From NCBI GenBank assembly GCA_044870185.1, contig JBIOYL010000214.1, forward strand, positions 1-14,581: a DNA stretch of 14,581 nt. The letters are read 5' to 3'. The position numbers and the translations under genes are program-made. Below the pieces are notes generated by a model that did not search any database, was not told the DNA's origin, and was given only the letters and a program-made list of their open reading frames with translations. This stretch comes from JBIOYL01 sp044870185. Lineage in GTDB: Bacteria > Actinomycetota > CALGFH01. Positions 13,972 to 14,581 of this stretch are shown here, piece after piece. Position 1 is the stretch's first letter. Each line of letters begins with the position of its first letter.

Positions 13972-14458
13972 TGAAGTTGCCCCGGTTCGTTGGACAGGTT
14001 GTGGCTTGGTGGAGGCTACCTCCTCAGGGTGGGGCTGGTCGTCTGAAGAGAACACTTGTTCATGTTCGAGCGGCGCGAGGTAGCCGAGCGTGGAGTGGCG
14101 CCGGCGCGGGTCGTACCAGCACTCGATCCACCCAAACACCGCCGTCCTGGCCTGCGCCCGGGTCGCGAACACCCGCCCTAAGGCCAGCAGCTCCCGCTTC
14201 AACGTCCCGAAGCAGCCCTCGCAGGCAGCGTGTCCAGCGCGTCCCCCACGCTGCCCATGCTGGCCACGCCGCCGACCTCCGCGAGCCTGGCGGTGAACGC
14301 CAGGGAGGCGTACTGGCTGCCGTGGCCGCTATGGTGCACCAGCCCAGCAGCGGGCCACGCCGCGACACCGCCATACCGAGCGCCCCGGTGACCAGCCCCG
14401 CGGTCCGGTCGGCGCGCATCGACCAGCCCGCACAGGCCCGCGAGCAGCCGTCGACTAG
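13972..14458 (-). mobile_element. IS3-family element fragment inserted in the IS1380 element
   Basis: The right end begins TGAAGTTGCCCCGG at 13972. It starts with TGA as IS3-type inverted repeats do, and interrupts IS1380 coding sequence exactly after LHLPRR. The body encodes an integrase-type transposase on the minus strand. The element's other end is missing because an IS5-type terminus begins at 14458. No target duplication can be checked within the window. Confidence 0.75.
14050..14458 (-). pseudogene. IS3-family transposase (orfB, rve core) with two frameshifts
   Basis: Three frames are needed to read one protein. The first gives LVDGCSRACAGWSMRADRTA then GLVTGALGMAVSRRG (14458 to about 14345). 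The second gives GLVHHSGHGSQYASLAFTAR then LAEVGGVASMGSVGDALD (to about 14231). The third gives EGCFGTLKRELLALGRVFAT, ARTAVFGWIECWYDPRRRHS and TLGYLAPLE. This is the C-terminal half of an IS3-type DDE integrase domain: the motif HHSGHGSQY carries glycine where most relatives have the catalytic Asp (HHSDRGSQY), and E of the ESFFGTLK block is kept. Each slip equals one lost base. The N-terminal zinc/helix region and orfA are absent because of the IS5 insertion. Not functional as it stands. Confidence 0.8.
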
Positions 14459-14581
14459 GGTCTGTTTCGAAAGTCATAGCCACTCGTTGATCGCGGCGAT
14501 GTGCACGGTGGCTTGGTAGCGCACGGCGAGCTTGTCGTAGCGAGTGGCCACCGCCCGGTGCCGCTTGAGCCGGTTGACCCC
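14458..14581 (-). mobile_element. IS5-family element, right end only
   Basis: GGGTCTGTTTCGAAAGTC at 14458-14475 looks like the terminal inverted repeat of an IS5-type element; it is followed inward by the end of its transposase gene. It abuts the IS3-type sequence, so this is the youngest insertion of the three. The opposite end lies beyond the window. Confidence 0.7.
14474..14581 (-). CDS. IS5-family transposase, C-terminal fragment (continues beyond window)
   Basis: Read from the window edge inward, 35 residues precede the TGA at 14476-14474: GVNRLKRHRAVATRYDKLAV followed by RYQATVHIAAINEWL. The phrase NRLKxHRAVATRYDK...Y...V.IA.I..WL is the conserved end of IS5-type DDE transposases. The catalytic glutamate lies just outside the window. 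The stop is 16 nt inside the presumed inverted repeat boundary, which is normal for this family. No frameshift is seen in the visible part. Confidence 0.85.
   Translation of the reverse strand, partial: GVNRLKRHRAVATRYDKLAVRYQATVHIAAINEWL

Noticed and set aside
1..14581. tRNA, rRNA or known riboswitch
   Set aside because: I saw no segment with cloverleaf features, conserved rRNA words or a familiar aptamer core by reading both strands; a covariance-model search would be decisive.

Overview
The window is high-GC DNA with frequent ATGA/GTGA gene overlaps, leaderless-type promoters and actinobacterial protein families. It most likely comes from a soil-type actinomycete (Actinomycetota); I cannot name a genus. 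Two kinds of territory alternate: a compact, intact transport/signalling module, and eroded accessory DNA full of gene remnants and insertion sequences.

Region 1 (1-3370) opens with the tail of an IS630-type transposase. Two convergent ECF41-type (SigJ-like) sigma loci follow. The plus-strand locus has a promoter, a gutted sigma gene and an intact SnoaL-like gene. The minus-strand locus has a promoter, an SDR/epimerase gene and a sigma gene with the ECF41 motifs WLPEP, DGGGR and NPDKL, broken by a frameshift and an in-frame amber codon. Both loci begin with a perfect TGTCACA-N16-CGTC, the recognition pattern known for ECF41 sigma factors, so the wiring of an autoregulated regulon is still legible although both sigma genes look damaged. 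Fused remnants of a PEBP-family gene and an OsmC-family gene come next.

Region 2 (3339-3955, minus) is an intact VapBC-type toxin-antitoxin pair behind a leaderless promoter. Region 3 (3988-9896) is the core module: an ABC ATPase, a 94-residue two-helix membrane protein, a duplicated FtsX/MacB-like permease, a NarL-type histidine kinase and a LuxR-type response regulator. The genes are all on the plus strand with 2-nt gaps or 4-nt overlaps, except for a short promoter-bearing gap before the kinase. The module probably senses and responds to envelope stress or a toxic compound. It is bracketed by two direct copies of a 99-bp sequence (about 76% identical, no gaps). Its leader carries a phased 11-bp iteron array and a strong CCTCCGGGATC inverted/direct repeat cluster.

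Region 4 (10210-12607) holds a VOC-family gene, a SnoaL-like gene split by an amber codon, and a divergent multi-TM membrane protein split by a one-base frameshift. Region 5 (about 12650-14581) is a nest of insertion sequences: an IS1380-type element cut by an IS3-type element, itself cut by an IS5-type element that runs out of the window.

Every frameshift I could resolve has the sign of a one-base loss. That is either genuine decay or a systematic base-calling deletion bias, and it must be settled before the broken genes are called pseudogenes. The two amber codons are not explained this way and share an 11-nt context.
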